22,995 nucleotides of DNA from Pseudomonadota bacterium (GCA_015222985.1 JADFWI010000036.1:1-22995), one strand, 5' to 3'. Shown: positions 1-5,840, counted from the stretch's first letter. The notes: a model not told the origin generated them from the letters alone. Numbers and translations are program-made.

Positions 1-104
1 GGAACTCGGTTGTAAGTCACTCAAGACAACAAATCCCGCAAGGGAGGGATGAAACAGAGTGTCCTGCTAAGGCAGGTAGGAAGGAAAACCGGAAACCACA
101 ACCA
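1..104. other. Non-coding edge with three consecutive hairpins
   Basis: No gene is supported here. Three local hairpins follow each other on the plus strand: GTTGT/ACAAC (10-14 with 26-30), TCCC-GCAA-GGGA (34-45, a GNRA-type tetraloop) and CCTGC-TAAG-GCAGG (about 63-76). A segment ending GGGATGAAAC superficially resembles a CRISPR repeat end, but no second copy is in the window. It may be the 3' part of a structured RNA cut by the window edge. Confidence 0.25.
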
Positions 105-524
105 TTATGACTGTTGGGTCTCGTCTGTGAGTTTTATGCTAAATTCTATTTCGTTCCTGTTCTTTTTGTCATTATTTATTGTTATTAGCAACTTGTACTT
201 ACCATTCTTTTCGACTTTTAGAGGGGAAAATAGAGCAAACACCATGAAGTTGATGTAGCCTTTGGATTCTCCTGGAAGCTCTCCATTTATGGTTTGGCCT
301 AGCTGTTTTCCTGAAGGTTCGGAAAGCTCTATTGAAAAAGAATCTCCGCACTTCATGTCTTTGTAAAAAACAGCAAAACATAGTTTTGGAAAAATGAAGG
401 GAAGTTCTCTTACAATCAAATCTCGTCCCCCATATATTCCTACAAACGTGAACTTTTTGCCCACTTCTTGCCTAATATCGTCACAAATAATCGCATATTC
501 CAGCTTGGGCTTTTTTCGTGCCAT
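105..524 (-). CDS. DUF6941-family small beta-rich protein
   Basis: A 139-residue soluble protein without signal peptide or membrane segment. Residues 10-35 (YAIICDDIRQEVGKKFTFVG) match the opening I remember for DUF6941, whose members begin with an A(I/L)xCDDxRxE(V/I)xGK signature followed by strands; the function of the family is unknown to me. The rest alternates short strands and charged loops, consistent with a beta-sandwich. The start is well supported: GGAGG lies 8 bases upstream, overlapping the stop codon of the preceding antitoxin gene. It is therefore the third gene of a DUF4258 toxin / MqsA-like antitoxin operon, which suggests co-expression but not necessarily a role in the toxin system. 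Confidence 0.7.
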   Translation of the reverse strand: MARKKPKLEYAIICDDIRQEVGKKFTFVGIYGGRDLIVRELPFIFPKLCFAVFYKDMKCGDSFSIELSEPSGKQLGQTINGELPGESKGYINFMVFALFSPLKVEKNGKYKLLITINNDKKNRNEIEFSIKLTDETQQS

Positions 525-536
525 TAGTCTAACCTC

Positions 537-1223
537 CTACTCCAACATAATGCCATGTGTGCCAGCCTTAGTGCTCAACACTTTCTGAGAGGAAAATATT
601 ACACCGCTTTCAATATGTGACTGGCTAGTTGCAAACCGATGTGTAGACAACAACGCGCTCGGTGGTTGATACGGAGAAACCCAAGCGTAATCGAAACTGC
701 CTGGATAGACACCAGGCATTAATTTCCATTCAACAATATAATCCTCTTCTTGTCTGGTTGCTCTTATCAAGTGAATAACGTCTGGCTCGGCGAGTTGTAC
801 ATCTTTGAGAATGTAAAGAATGCGTTTCTGTTCATTTACTCGAATGCCCTTAAGGGTCATATAAGTTTTCCTGATTAGTAGATCATGCGGTTTACTTTGT
901 CGCTGGGAGCCACCCTCCCATTTTGGAAGGGTTGTCTTGTCTATATGCAACATTTTTGCAAAATCCCTTGAGGAAACATGCACATGCTTTCTGAGAAACC
1001 TTATTTCCTTACCACTAAGCAAGGCCCGTTTCTTTAGAATTGTTTTAGCAATTAACTCATTTAGCCTGGGTACTCGAAAGATTGAGGCATAGGACGTACC
1101 ACAAGCACACTGATACAAATCTACGTTCTCCAAGAAAACGTTATTAAGTCCCGATTCTAGATATTTGTATTTACCTACTTTTCTTTGCATACTCTTGCCG
1201 CATTCTGAACATTTAATCATCAT
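537..1223 (-). CDS. MqsA/YgiT-type zinc-finger HTH antitoxin
   Basis: Predicted antitoxin and autorepressor of the upstream DUF4258 toxin. From the chosen start (228 residues) an N-terminal zinc-binding module has C5-x2-C8 and C39-x-C41, then an HTH_3/MqsA-type helix-turn-helix at about 70-105 (SGKEIRFLRKHVHVSSRDFA onward, with WEGG at the end of the recognition helix). MqsA itself is about 131 residues; here about 100 further residues follow the HTH, of unknown role. In-frame ATGs lie at 1238, 1229 (ATGA overlap with the toxin stop) and 1223; the last has GGGAG at an 8-base spacing and is preferred. The gene follows the toxin directly, the order seen in MqsRA, where the toxin gene also comes first. 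Confidence 0.75.
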   Translation of the reverse strand: MMIKCSECGKSMQRKVGKYKYLESGLNNVFLENVDLYQCACGTSYASIFRVPRLNELIAKTILKKRALLSGKEIRFLRKHVHVSSRDFAKMLHIDKTTLPKWEGGSQRQSKPHDLLIRKTYMTLKGIRVNEQKRILYILKDVQLAEPDVIHLIRATRQEEDYIVEWKLMPGVYPGSFDYAWVSPYQPPSALLSTHRFATSQSHIESGVIFSSQKVLSTKAGTHGIMLE

Positions 1224-1225
1224 GG

Positions 1226-1543
1226 TCATTTCTCCCATTCAAACATAATTGTTAAACAAAGTAATTCGCGATGGCTGAGAATAACGACAATGACAGCAGC
1301 TTGATCCCCCTCGATTGCATGACCTTGCACTTTCCATTTCCAGTTATCGTATTCTTTGTCATATTCTGGGGGTTCGATAATTTCACCTTTAGAGAGAATC
1401 AGAACTATATCATCTATACTATAGTCCCTTTCTCTCATCCTTTTTTTGACGTGACCCGTTAGAATGACATTGCCTAACTGGGCGATATCACGAATTGTGT
1501 CCAGGGTTTCTTTTGAAGATAATTTATCATTATTATCGACCAT
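1226..1543 (-). CDS. DUF4258 domain toxin-like protein
   Basis: A 105-residue protein. Residues 28-101 fit DUF4258 (GHVKKRMRERDYSIDDIVLI, then a short acidic stretch, WKWKVQG, and strands ending in LCLTIMFEWEK). DUF4258 proteins are small, relatives of RelE/BrnT-like folds, and are frequently encoded next to MqsA/YgiT-type antitoxins, as here; an RNase-toxin function is inferred from this pairing. H31, R35 and R38-E-R-D are candidate active-site residues by position only. The ATG at 1543 has no clear Shine-Dalgarno sequence, and an inverted repeat lies about 26 bases upstream. Translation is coupled to the antitoxin. Confidence 0.7.
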   Translation of the reverse strand: MVDNNDKLSSKETLDTIRDIAQLGNVILTGHVKKRMRERDYSIDDIVLILSKGEIIEPPEYDKEYDNWKWKVQGHAIEGDQAAVIVVILSHRELLCLTIMFEWEK

Positions 1544-1568
1544 GATTGCAAAAAAGTCAAGTTTTTTG

Positions 1569-1587
1569 AGTTGGTTTTACGCCAACT
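1569..1587. promoter_or_regulatory. Inverted repeat upstream of the toxin-antitoxin operon
   Basis: AGTTGG-7-CCAACT, a perfect 6-bp dyad centred about 35 bp upstream of the toxin ATG (1543). Its place fits an operator for autorepression by the HTH antitoxin, as in mqsRA, but no convincing -35/-10 pair could be set around it, so the role is inferred. Confidence 0.3.
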
Positions 1588-1764
1588 TTAGAAGAGTGTG
1601 TGGGATTCATTTGACGGCATTCACTCGGTTAGAGTTAATGGACAACAGCCCGACTGTGGCCACGGGTATCAGAAAGGGAAGGATTTGTCAAAGGATATCC
1701 AGGCACTTATGGAAGAACGACAGCCCCAGCATGGAACTTTTAGGCCAGCGCAATAGGCAGGCGG

Positions 1765-1935
1765 TTATTTCTTCGGGTGGGGTTTCTTTTCGTACTTTTT
1801 CAAGAGGTCACGCATAGCCTCTTCCAGGATGTCATTTGCAGGGCGTTCAAGATCAATGGCAAGTTTCTTAAATTCTTTCAGCAGGTCGTTATTTATGAGA
1901 GTTGAAAACATCTTCTTTTTCATAGGTAGCTTCAT
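1765..1935 (-). CDS. Small ribbon-helix-helix (Arc/CopG-like) regulator
   Basis: A 56-residue protein. It reads as one strand (KKKMFSTLINNDLLKEFKKL start) followed by two helices with LAIDLERPANDILEEAMRDL, a typical RHH layout: a basic/polar beta strand, helix A, the turn (ERPANDI) and helix B. Such proteins are dimeric DNA-binding repressors in plasmids, phages and toxin-antitoxin loci. There is no clear Shine-Dalgarno; an internal ATG at residue 5 is an alternative start. It is divergent from a strong plus-strand promoter (1971-1999) that drives a candidate structured RNA, and the tandem TGATAT motifs over that promoter's -10 are a plausible target. Confidence 0.7.
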   Translation of the reverse strand: MKLPMKKKMFSTLINNDLLKEFKKLAIDLERPANDILEEAMRDLLKKYEKKPHPKK

Positions 1936-1970
1936 AATGTCATGAAATCAAAAAATCAAGAAATATCCGC

Positions 1971-1999
1971 TTGACAGGCTTGAAGTTATGATATATTGA
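1971..1999 (+). promoter_or_regulatory. Sigma70-type promoter for the candidate ncRNA
   Basis: TTGACA (1971-1976), a 17-bp spacer, then TATTGA (1994-1999). Two TGATAT direct repeats in 8-bp phase (1989-1994 and 1997-2002) overlap the -10, a spacing suited to RHH repressor binding. Predicted transcription starts near 2006. Confidence 0.55.
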
Positions 2000-2005
2000 T
2001 ATCTT

Positions 2006-2203
2006 AGTTTAAGGAAACACAAATATCCAAACCACAGGCAATGACAAGCAGACTATCACATAGAACGCTTAACACACCCTGCATGGTGACGTGCAGGGGG
2101 GGGCTCGTCTGTGGGCCTGGAGACGTGTTGAGCGTTTTTTGTTATGGCGCCCCTGCATCCCCTGTGCTGGCTTCGGCTGGCCTTGTGGATTCAGGGGCTT
2201 TTT
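2006..2203 (+). ncRNA. Candidate structured RNA with two intrinsic terminators
   Basis: A strong promoter leads into a stretch with no credible ORF but strong structure. A 12-bp outer stem (AACGCTTAACAC 2064-2075 with GTGTTGAGCGTT 2125-2136, one G-U) encloses two hairpins, CCCTGCA/TGCAGGG (2077-2083 with 2092-2098) and GTCT/AGAC (2107-2110 with 2121-2124), forming a three-way junction that runs into TTTTTT (2135-2140). A second hairpin follows: GCCCCTG-x-ATCC (2149-2160) pairs with GGAT-x-CAGGGGC (2187-2198), inner arm closed by C(UUCG)G, then TTTTT. RNA length would be about 135 nt (first terminator) or 200 nt (second). I do not recognise the family. A simple double terminator is the alternative, but there is no upstream plus-strand gene for it to serve. 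Confidence 0.45.
2125..2140 (+). terminator. Intrinsic terminator 1 of the candidate ncRNA
   Basis: The 3' arm of the 12-bp stem with 2064-2075 ends directly in six T residues (2135-2140). Confidence 0.5.
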
Positions 2204-2208
2204 GTTTT
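2149..2208 (+). terminator. Intrinsic terminator 2 of the candidate ncRNA
   Basis: GCCCCTG/CAGGGGC plus ATCC/GGAT around an inner UUCG-capped arm, followed by TTTTTGTTTT. It lies just beyond terminator 1 and would back it up. Confidence 0.55.
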
Positions 2209-2215
2209 ATGGAAG

Positions 2216-2305
2216 CTATAGCCGCCATTTTTGTTTGAGTATTTCCCAATAGTAGGCGAGTACCGCTCCCAAGACGAAGATGCCCATTAGGCCGATGGTT
2301 TCCAT
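2216..2305 (-). CDS. Possible 29-residue single-pass membrane peptide
   Basis: The frame METIGLMGIFVLGAVLAYYW, then EILKQKWRL, has one hydrophobic segment followed by a basic tail, as in many bacterial small membrane proteins. There is no evident Shine-Dalgarno and its 3' end abuts the second ncRNA terminator, so this is tentative. Confidence 0.25.
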   Translation of the reverse strand: METIGLMGIFVLGAVLAYYWEILKQKWRL

Positions 2306-2362
2306 AGTATTGTTATCGGCACTTAGTGAAAGAACCTCAAGGCGTGGCGGATGCAAACGTCA

Positions 2363-2528
2363 GGAAGGCCACAACCATGCAGGCATACGCGCTTAGAAGT
2401 TGCTCAGGCGTAGTCAGCAGGCACGTATTAGGCCACAGGAGCGACGATCTCCGGTTAAGGCATAGTCAGAGGTATGGGTGAAAAAGAAAGCCACGGCAAG
2501 GATGGAACAAACCGGAAGGCCACAACCA
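2363..2528 (+). repeat. 15-bp direct repeat pair
   Basis: GGAAGGCCACAACCA occurs at 2363-2377 and again at 2514-2528, 151 bp apart. Both copies lie in the small-ORF zone; the first ends in the ATG of a 34-codon frame (2377-2481), the second lies 14 bp upstream of the ATG at 2542. A partial relative (GGAAACCACAACCA) is at about 91-104. Purpose unknown. Confidence 0.5.
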
Positions 2529-2542
2529 AGAAAGGAGGGTGA
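2474..2542 (+). CDS. Possible 22-codon ORF coupled to the next small ORF
   Basis: A lysine-rich frame, MGEKESHGKDGTNRKATTKK then GG, whose last codons contain the AAAGGAGGG Shine-Dalgarno of the following ORF and whose TGA overlaps that ORF's ATG. The same KKGG tail design occurs in two genes of the integrase operon, which is the main reason to list it. Its own ribosome site is weak (AGAGG). Confidence 0.2.
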   Translation: MGEKESHGKDGTNRKATTKKGG

Positions 2543-2646
2543 TGGTCAATGGCACAGGTCAAAGGGACGCCAGCCGGGATAGGCTCGCACGTAGGATCAA
2601 GCTACTGCATGAGGTCTTGGAGCGCGGACTTCAGAATATGGCATGA
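2542..2646 (+). CDS. Possible 34-residue small protein
   Basis: ATG 2542 follows a strong AAAGGAGGG. The peptide starts MVNGTGQRDASRDRLARRIK and ends in an amphipathic helix (LLHEVLERGLQNMA), rich in Arg. It is below usual gene-calling limits; no family recognised. It converges with the NYN gene (stop at 2658). Confidence 0.35.
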   Translation: MVNGTGQRDASRDRLARRIKLLHEVLERGLQNMA

Positions 2647-2657
2647 AAGGAGGGGTA

Positions 2658-3275
2658 CTAAGGTTGCCAGTTAACAGTCCTGAAGATGTCAACGTGGTGT
2701 TTCATTTCTTCTTTGATGGGGTTTCCGAGAGTTACCAGCACAACTTGTACTCCTTCTCTTCGGGCAAACTTCATGGCGGGTATGAAATCGGCATCCCCTG
2801 TGACCAGTATGATTCTCTCGACAATGGACTTGCTGGACAGCCATGCGATGTCCAATCCGATCTTCATATCAACTCTTTTCTGCTTGAGGTCGGGTACCAG
2901 GTCTTGAGCTTGGACTTGACGGGGGTTTTTCATAAGATGTTTGATGGCGTAGGGACCAATCTTCCAGCCTTTGAACGACAGCATACCCTTTCTGAAAGCA
3001 ATGTGATCCATGCAAGAGAGCTTGTTCTGAAAAGCCGTTTGTTGGTTGAACAAGGGTGTTGCGGCAAAGTCGACTTCTTCGTTGGAAATAGGTTTCGTTC
3101 TTGTAAGGCCAAAGGGAGGACAGTCGTAATAGTATATTCTGAACAATTCTTCGGACCCTTCAACACACGCCTTTGCAAAATGAACTGTCTCCTCAGCGGT
3201 GGGGGGCTTTCGAAGCTGTCTTTGAAGGACTTTTTGTACAAAACTACCGTCCAGCAACACGGCGGCTTTTTTCAT
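2658..3275 (-). CDS. NYN-domain (PIN-like) nuclease family protein
   Basis: A 205-residue protein of the NYN/LabA (DUF88) family, PIN-fold proteins generally regarded as metal-dependent ribonucleases. The fold's acidic residues are present: D9 in AVLLDGSF, then D136 and D142 in KRVDMKIGLDIAW, and D161/D163 in ILVTGDADFIPAMKFAR. Length is typical for a stand-alone NYN protein. No partner gene is attached. Its leader carries a strong promoter and, 17 bases before the ATG, an intrinsic terminator oriented with the gene, so most transcripts might stop before it. The Shine-Dalgarno is weak (GAGA). Phage-defence or RNA-turnover roles are possible; the target is unknown. Confidence 0.85.
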   Translation of the reverse strand: MKKAAVLLDGSFVQKVLQRQLRKPPTAEETVHFAKACVEGSEELFRIYYYDCPPFGLTRTKPISNEEVDFAATPLFNQQTAFQNKLSCMDHIAFRKGMLSFKGWKIGPYAIKHLMKNPRQVQAQDLVPDLKQKRVDMKIGLDIAWLSSKSIVERIILVTGDADFIPAMKFARREGVQVVLVTLGNPIKEEMKHHVDIFRTVNWQP

Positions 3276-3292
3276 AAATCTGGTCTCAAAGC

Positions 3293-3342
3293 AAAAAAAG
3301 CCCCTTCCTCACATTGGATGATTGTGATCGTAAGGAAGAGGC
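3293..3342 (-). terminator. Intrinsic terminator in the NYN leader (attenuator-like)
   Basis: On the minus strand a 13-bp stem with two G-U pairs (3342-3330 with 3312-3300), loop of 17, is followed by seven U residues (3299-3293). It lies between the promoter and the NYN start codon. There is no T-run in the plus direction, so it acts on minus-strand transcripts. Confidence 0.7.
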
Positions 3343-3378
3343 GGTTATCAACCAATAAAATATGCGAGATACAAATAT

Positions 3379-3407
3379 ATTATCGGTACACCTTAACATT
3401 TTGTCAA
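3379..3407 (-). promoter_or_regulatory. Sigma70-type promoter for the NYN leader/gene
   Basis: Minus strand: TTGACA (3407-3402), a 17-bp spacer, GATAAT (3384-3379). Transcription would start near 3372 and produce an about 80-nt RNA if it stops at the leader terminator. Confidence 0.65.
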
Positions 3408-3496
3408 GTCCTCTTTTTCCTTTCAGAGTGACTTGCCTCTATTGACCCTAAACCGGATAACAGATTGGACCATTAAAAGCAAGAAAAAGGAGAACC

Positions 3497-3599
3497 ATGG
3501 CACAAACCAAGTGGCGGAAATTCAGCCAAACGTGAAAAGCCGCACAAGCCCGTGGAAATTGTCATATTGGGGGATTGTCTGATTGTCACCTTTTGGTAG
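3497..3599 (+). pseudogene. Possible frameshifted small ORF
   Basis: A good ribosome site (AAGGAGAACC) precedes ATG 3497, but the frame stops after 12 codons. Skipping one base after the fifth codon opens GGNSAKREKPHKPVEIVILG followed by DCLIVTFW and a TAG at 3597, giving a plausible 33-34 residue product. It could be a broken gene, a sequencing error, or chance. Confidence 0.25.
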
Positions 3600-3955
3600 G
3601 CCGGATACCACACAGAAGAAAGCCCCCAGCCTATTCCGAGGGCTCTCAATTAAAGGAGGTTGCTACAAAAACCTATCAAGAGGCTTTGCATACAACGGTA
3701 TGCTGGGTATCAGAAAGGCCCAGAAAAGTCAAGCCCCGAATCCGGTTTTGACCATGCCGTGGGGGGTGTCGGAGTCTCGATGGATATGACCCCTCAAAGT
3801 TTTTTCGCAGGTCGTTGCCAGAGTCCGAGGCTTGTGGATATCCCCACATGTACCGTGGCTTCACGAGTGCTGTAGGTATCGGAACGGATAACATGGCCAT
3901 GGCAAAGGTGTCAATGTCGCATATTGGAATTATTTTGGCGGAATATCACTTTAGG
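3600..3955. other. Stretch without a supported gene
   Basis: Overlapping open frames exist on both strands (for example 3660-3875 plus and 3676-3900 minus), but none has a well-spaced ribosome site or a protein-like composition. AAAGGAGG at 3653-3660 is isolated, with no start codon at proper distance in an extended frame. Possibly decayed island sequence. Confidence 0.4.
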
Positions 3956-3984
3956 GTTGACAAGCACACTATTAAGACTTAGCA
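3956..3984 (+). promoter_or_regulatory. Candidate promoter of the integrase operon
   Basis: TTGACA (3956-3961), a 17-bp spacer, TAGCAT (3979-3984). A better-looking TATAAT at 4000-4005 has no matched -35. Both precede the RHH gene starting at 4021. Confidence 0.45.
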
Positions 3985-4020
3985 TCCTTATTATCCTAAT
4001 TATAATGGGGGTGAAAACAG

Positions 4021-4164
4021 GTGAATATTAATATTGCAGACTTCCCCGAGGATCTGCATCACAGGGCGAAGATCCAGGCTGCTATCGAGAAAACCAGCTT
4101 GAAGGGGCTCATTATCAAAGCACTAGAAGAGTATCTTAAGAAAGCCAAAAAGAAAGGGGGTTGA
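4021..4164 (+). CDS. Small ribbon-helix-helix protein of the integrase operon
   Basis: A 47-residue protein (GTG start, GGGGG ten bases upstream): MNINIADFPEDLHHRAKIQA, then AIEKTSLKGLIIKALEEYLK and a basic tail. A short strand followed by two helices matches the Arc/CopG RHH pattern. It is the first gene of an integrase operon, a position suited to an autorepressor of integrase or a recombination directionality factor; which of these is not visible. Its last codons (KKKGG) contain the AAAGGGGG ribosome site of the next gene. Confidence 0.65.
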   Translation: MNINIADFPEDLHHRAKIQAAIEKTSLKGLIIKALEEYLKKAKKKGG

Positions 4165-4167
4165 TAC

Positions 4168-4371
4168 ATGAAGAACGTCAATATGAACGTTTCACAGAAC
4201 GTGCTCACGGTCACGATAGACCTGAGCGAAGACCATGGACCGAGCAAGTCGGGCAAGACCATAATAATTGCTTCCACGGGGGGGAATGTGGACGTAACGG
4301 GCCACGACCTGCCCCATGACATTAAGCTGGGGATCAATTGTTATCGCTATACGGAGAAGAAAGGGGGTTGA
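4168..4371 (+). CDS. Conserved-looking 67-residue beta-rich protein
   Basis: MKNVNMNVSQNVLTVTIDLS leads into a strand-rich small protein containing SGKTIIIASTGGNVDV and ending CYRYTEKKGG. I do not recognise a named family, though small proteins with an LT(I/V)T(V/I)DLS...SGKTIIIAST core are, as I recall, common hypotheticals beside integrases and in phage-derived regions. It starts 3 bases after the RHH gene's stop, and its own KKGG tail holds the ribosome site for the integrase gene. No signal peptide or membrane segment. Confidence 0.7.
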   Translation: MKNVNMNVSQNVLTVTIDLSEDHGPSKSGKTIIIASTGGNVDVTGHDLPHDIKLGINCYRYTEKKGG

Positions 4372-4377
4372 TGTTTT

Positions 4378-5532
4378 ATGGCATGTGTAAAAAAACGACG
4401 TGATCGGTGGGTATTGGACTTCTACGACCAGGACGGCATGAGGCGTTGGCGGACAATGCCCGAGGGTGCGAAGAAGGATGAGGCCATTGACGAGCTGGCC
4501 AAGATTCTCAAAAAGGTTGCTCACGGGTCCTATACACCGGTGAAATCAATACCATTGTTCCCGGAGGTGGCTGACAGTTGGCTTGATTCCAAGGAGCCTA
4601 ACATCAGGCACAGCACACATGAACAGTACAAGGGCCATGTGAAGAACCACCTGAAGCCGTACTTTGAGAGGCTGAAGGTAAACCAACTGAATTTCGATGG
4701 AATTGAGAAGTTCAAGACCTATTGCTTCGAGCAGGGTGTGACTGCTCCGACTCTGCGCAAGATCCTGACCAGCCTGGGGGGAATTCTCAAGTATGCCGTC
4801 AAAATGAGGTACATGGACTATAACCCTGTCAGGGACGTTGAGAGGCCCAAGGGTAAGAGCACCCATGACGACAAAGACGATATGATTATCCTGCAGCCTG
4901 TGGACATCCGCAAGCTGCTGGATGCTGCTGAAGAGCAGAAAGCTGAAGTGTTGTTCATGGCTGCGGTATTTACCGGGTTACGTCAGGGTGAACTGCTGGG
5001 GCTGGAATGGGGTGATATCGACTGGACCAACTGCCAGGTATGCGTGAGGCGGACCTATAACCATGGGCGTTTCTATAATCCCAAGAGCAAGGCTTCCAGA
5101 CGCAGGGTTGACCTTGCTCCTGAATTGGTAACCGAACTGAAGAAGTGGAAGCTTGCCTGTCCACCGGGAGAGCTTGACCTTGTATTTCCGACCAGTATCG
5201 GAACACCACAGGGTTCATCCAATGTATTAAGAAGACAGTTCTTTCCCGCGCTACGCAAGGCAAAGCTGCCAAAGATCCGTTTTCATGACCTCAGACACAC
5301 CTATGCCAGCCTGCTGATAGATCAAGGAGAGCATCCCAAGTACATCCAGAACCAGCTAGGCCACAGCAGTATAATCATGACGATGGACGTGTACGGTCAC
5401 CTGATGAAAACTGTGAATCAGGATGCTGCCAGCAAGTTAGGAAAGGCCATTTTGGGAGATTCAGACCAAAGTAGTAGCAGAATGGTAGCAAAGCAGGGTA
5501 GGGCGGTTGACTTGGACTCCGTAAGTAACTGA
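4378..5532 (+). CDS. int: Tyrosine recombinase/integrase
   Basis: A 384-residue phage-type integrase. Residues 1-55 form an arm-binding N-terminus (CVKKRRDRWVLDFYDQDG), about 60-155 the SAM-like core-binding domain, and 170-345 the catalytic domain. Catalytic residues are visible: R202 (FTGLRQGELLGLEW), K238 (SKAS), H303 and R306 (HDLRHTYASLL), H329 (LGHSS) and nucleophile Y339 (MDVYGHL). All are intact, so it should be active. Ribosome site GGGGG lies in the tail of the preceding gene. The gene reads into, and stops 6 bp short of, tRNA-Arg(TCG), its probable attachment site. Confidence 0.95.
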   Translation: MACVKKRRDRWVLDFYDQDGMRRWRTMPEGAKKDEAIDELAKILKKVAHGSYTPVKSIPLFPEVADSWLDSKEPNIRHSTHEQYKGHVKNHLKPYFERLKVNQLNFDGIEKFKTYCFEQGVTAPTLRKILTSLGGILKYAVKMRYMDYNPVRDVERPKGKSTHDDKDDMIILQPVDIRKLLDAAEEQKAEVLFMAAVFTGLRQGELLGLEWGDIDWTNCQVCVRRTYNHGRFYNPKSKASRRRVDLAPELVTELKKWKLACPPGELDLVFPTSIGTPQGSSNVLRRQFFPALRKAKLPKIRFHDLRHTYASLLIDQGEHPKYIQNQLGHSSIIMTMDVYGHLMKTVNQDAASKLGKAILGDSDQSSSRMVAKQGRAVDLDSVSN

Positions 5533-5538
5533 TTTTGT

Positions 5539-5615
<77 letters not shown>

Positions 5616-5623
5616 AATAGAGA

Positions 5624-5700
5624 TGGGGTGAGTGAAGGGACTTGAACCCTCGACAACCGGGGCCACAACCCGGTGCTCTACCATCTGAGCTACACCCACC
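5624..5700 (-). tRNA. tRNA-His (anticodon GTG)
   Basis: Complete cloverleaf with encoded CCA (5626-5624). Anticodon arm CCGGG-TTGTGGC-CCCGG gives GTG. The extra 5' G(-1), here at 5700, faces C73 (5627), the identity pair of bacterial tRNA-His. It lies 8 bp upstream of tRNA-Arg and is probably co-transcribed with it. Confidence 0.96.
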
Positions 5701-5715
5701 ACAATATTAACTATC

Positions 5716-5744
5716 CTGATAACACACCGCTCTTGAGTTTTCAA
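5716..5744 (-). promoter_or_regulatory. Candidate promoter of the tRNA-His/tRNA-Arg unit
   Basis: Minus strand: TTGAAA (5744-5739), a 17-bp spacer, TATCAG (5721-5716). It sits about 9 bases ahead of the tRNA-His 5' end after the expected start, a suitable distance. Confidence 0.4.
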
Positions 5745-5774
5745 GGGCTTTCATGGTGCCCTCCAAACTTATGA

Positions 5775-5803
5775 TTGACGTGTAAATGGATTTTTTATAC
5801 ATA
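5775..5803 (+). promoter_or_regulatory. Sigma70-type promoter of the selB operon
   Basis: TTGACG (5775-5780), a 17-bp spacer, TACATA (5798-5803), about 37 bp ahead of the small membrane protein start. Divergent from the tRNA promoter. Confidence 0.55.
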
Positions 5804-5840
5804 AGGATAGCAGTTCAGAAATATTTCATCAGGTGGTTTC

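Larger units (their letters stand above)
1..5538. mobile_element. Right end of an integrated genomic island (left end outside window)
   Basis: A tyrosine integrase gene reads toward, and stops 6 bp from, the 3' CCA end of tRNA-Arg, the standard layout for elements that integrate in tRNA 3' ends. Everything left of it is accessory in character: a toxin-antitoxin operon, two RHH regulators, a NYN nuclease, tiny ORFs and long non-coding stretches, in contrast to the dense core genes to the right. No second copy of the tRNA-Arg 3' sequence was seen between positions 1 and 5500, so the distal att site must lie left of the window or has decayed. The island call is inference from layout. Confidence 0.55.

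Noticed and set aside
32..55. CRISPR-like repeat ending GGGATGAAAC
   Set aside because: A single copy with no repeat-spacer periodicity and no cas genes in the window.
1602..1760. Plus frame starting near GTG 1602 with a protein-like tail (GYQKGKDLSKDIQALMEERQ)
   Set aside because: There is no convincing ribosome site, and the overlapping alternative frame is equally open; left unannotated.
2041..2238. 65-codon plus ORF over the candidate ncRNA
   Set aside because: No ribosome site; it runs through two terminator hairpins and its composition reflects the stems.
2377..2481. A 34-codon plus frame containing VLGHRSDDLRLRHSQRYG, reminiscent of the LGH...Y end of a tyrosine recombinase
   Set aside because: Only the LGH and a distant Tyr match; the HxxR box and the rest of the catalytic domain are absent, and the tyrosine context is wrong. 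Too short to call a recombinase remnant.
1664..3718. Shared 14-mer GGGTATCAGAAAGG at 1664 and 3705
   Set aside because: A 14-base match in a 23-kb window is expected about once by chance, and the flanks do not match.
3660..3900. Overlapping plus and minus ORFs (71 and 74 codons)
   Set aside because: No properly spaced ribosome site and no protein-like pattern; they are probably chance frames in non-coding island DNA.
5708..5755. Minus-strand 15-codon frame (MKALENSRAVCYQDS) with GGAGG upstream
   Set aside because: It overlaps the predicted tRNA promoter; probably chance.
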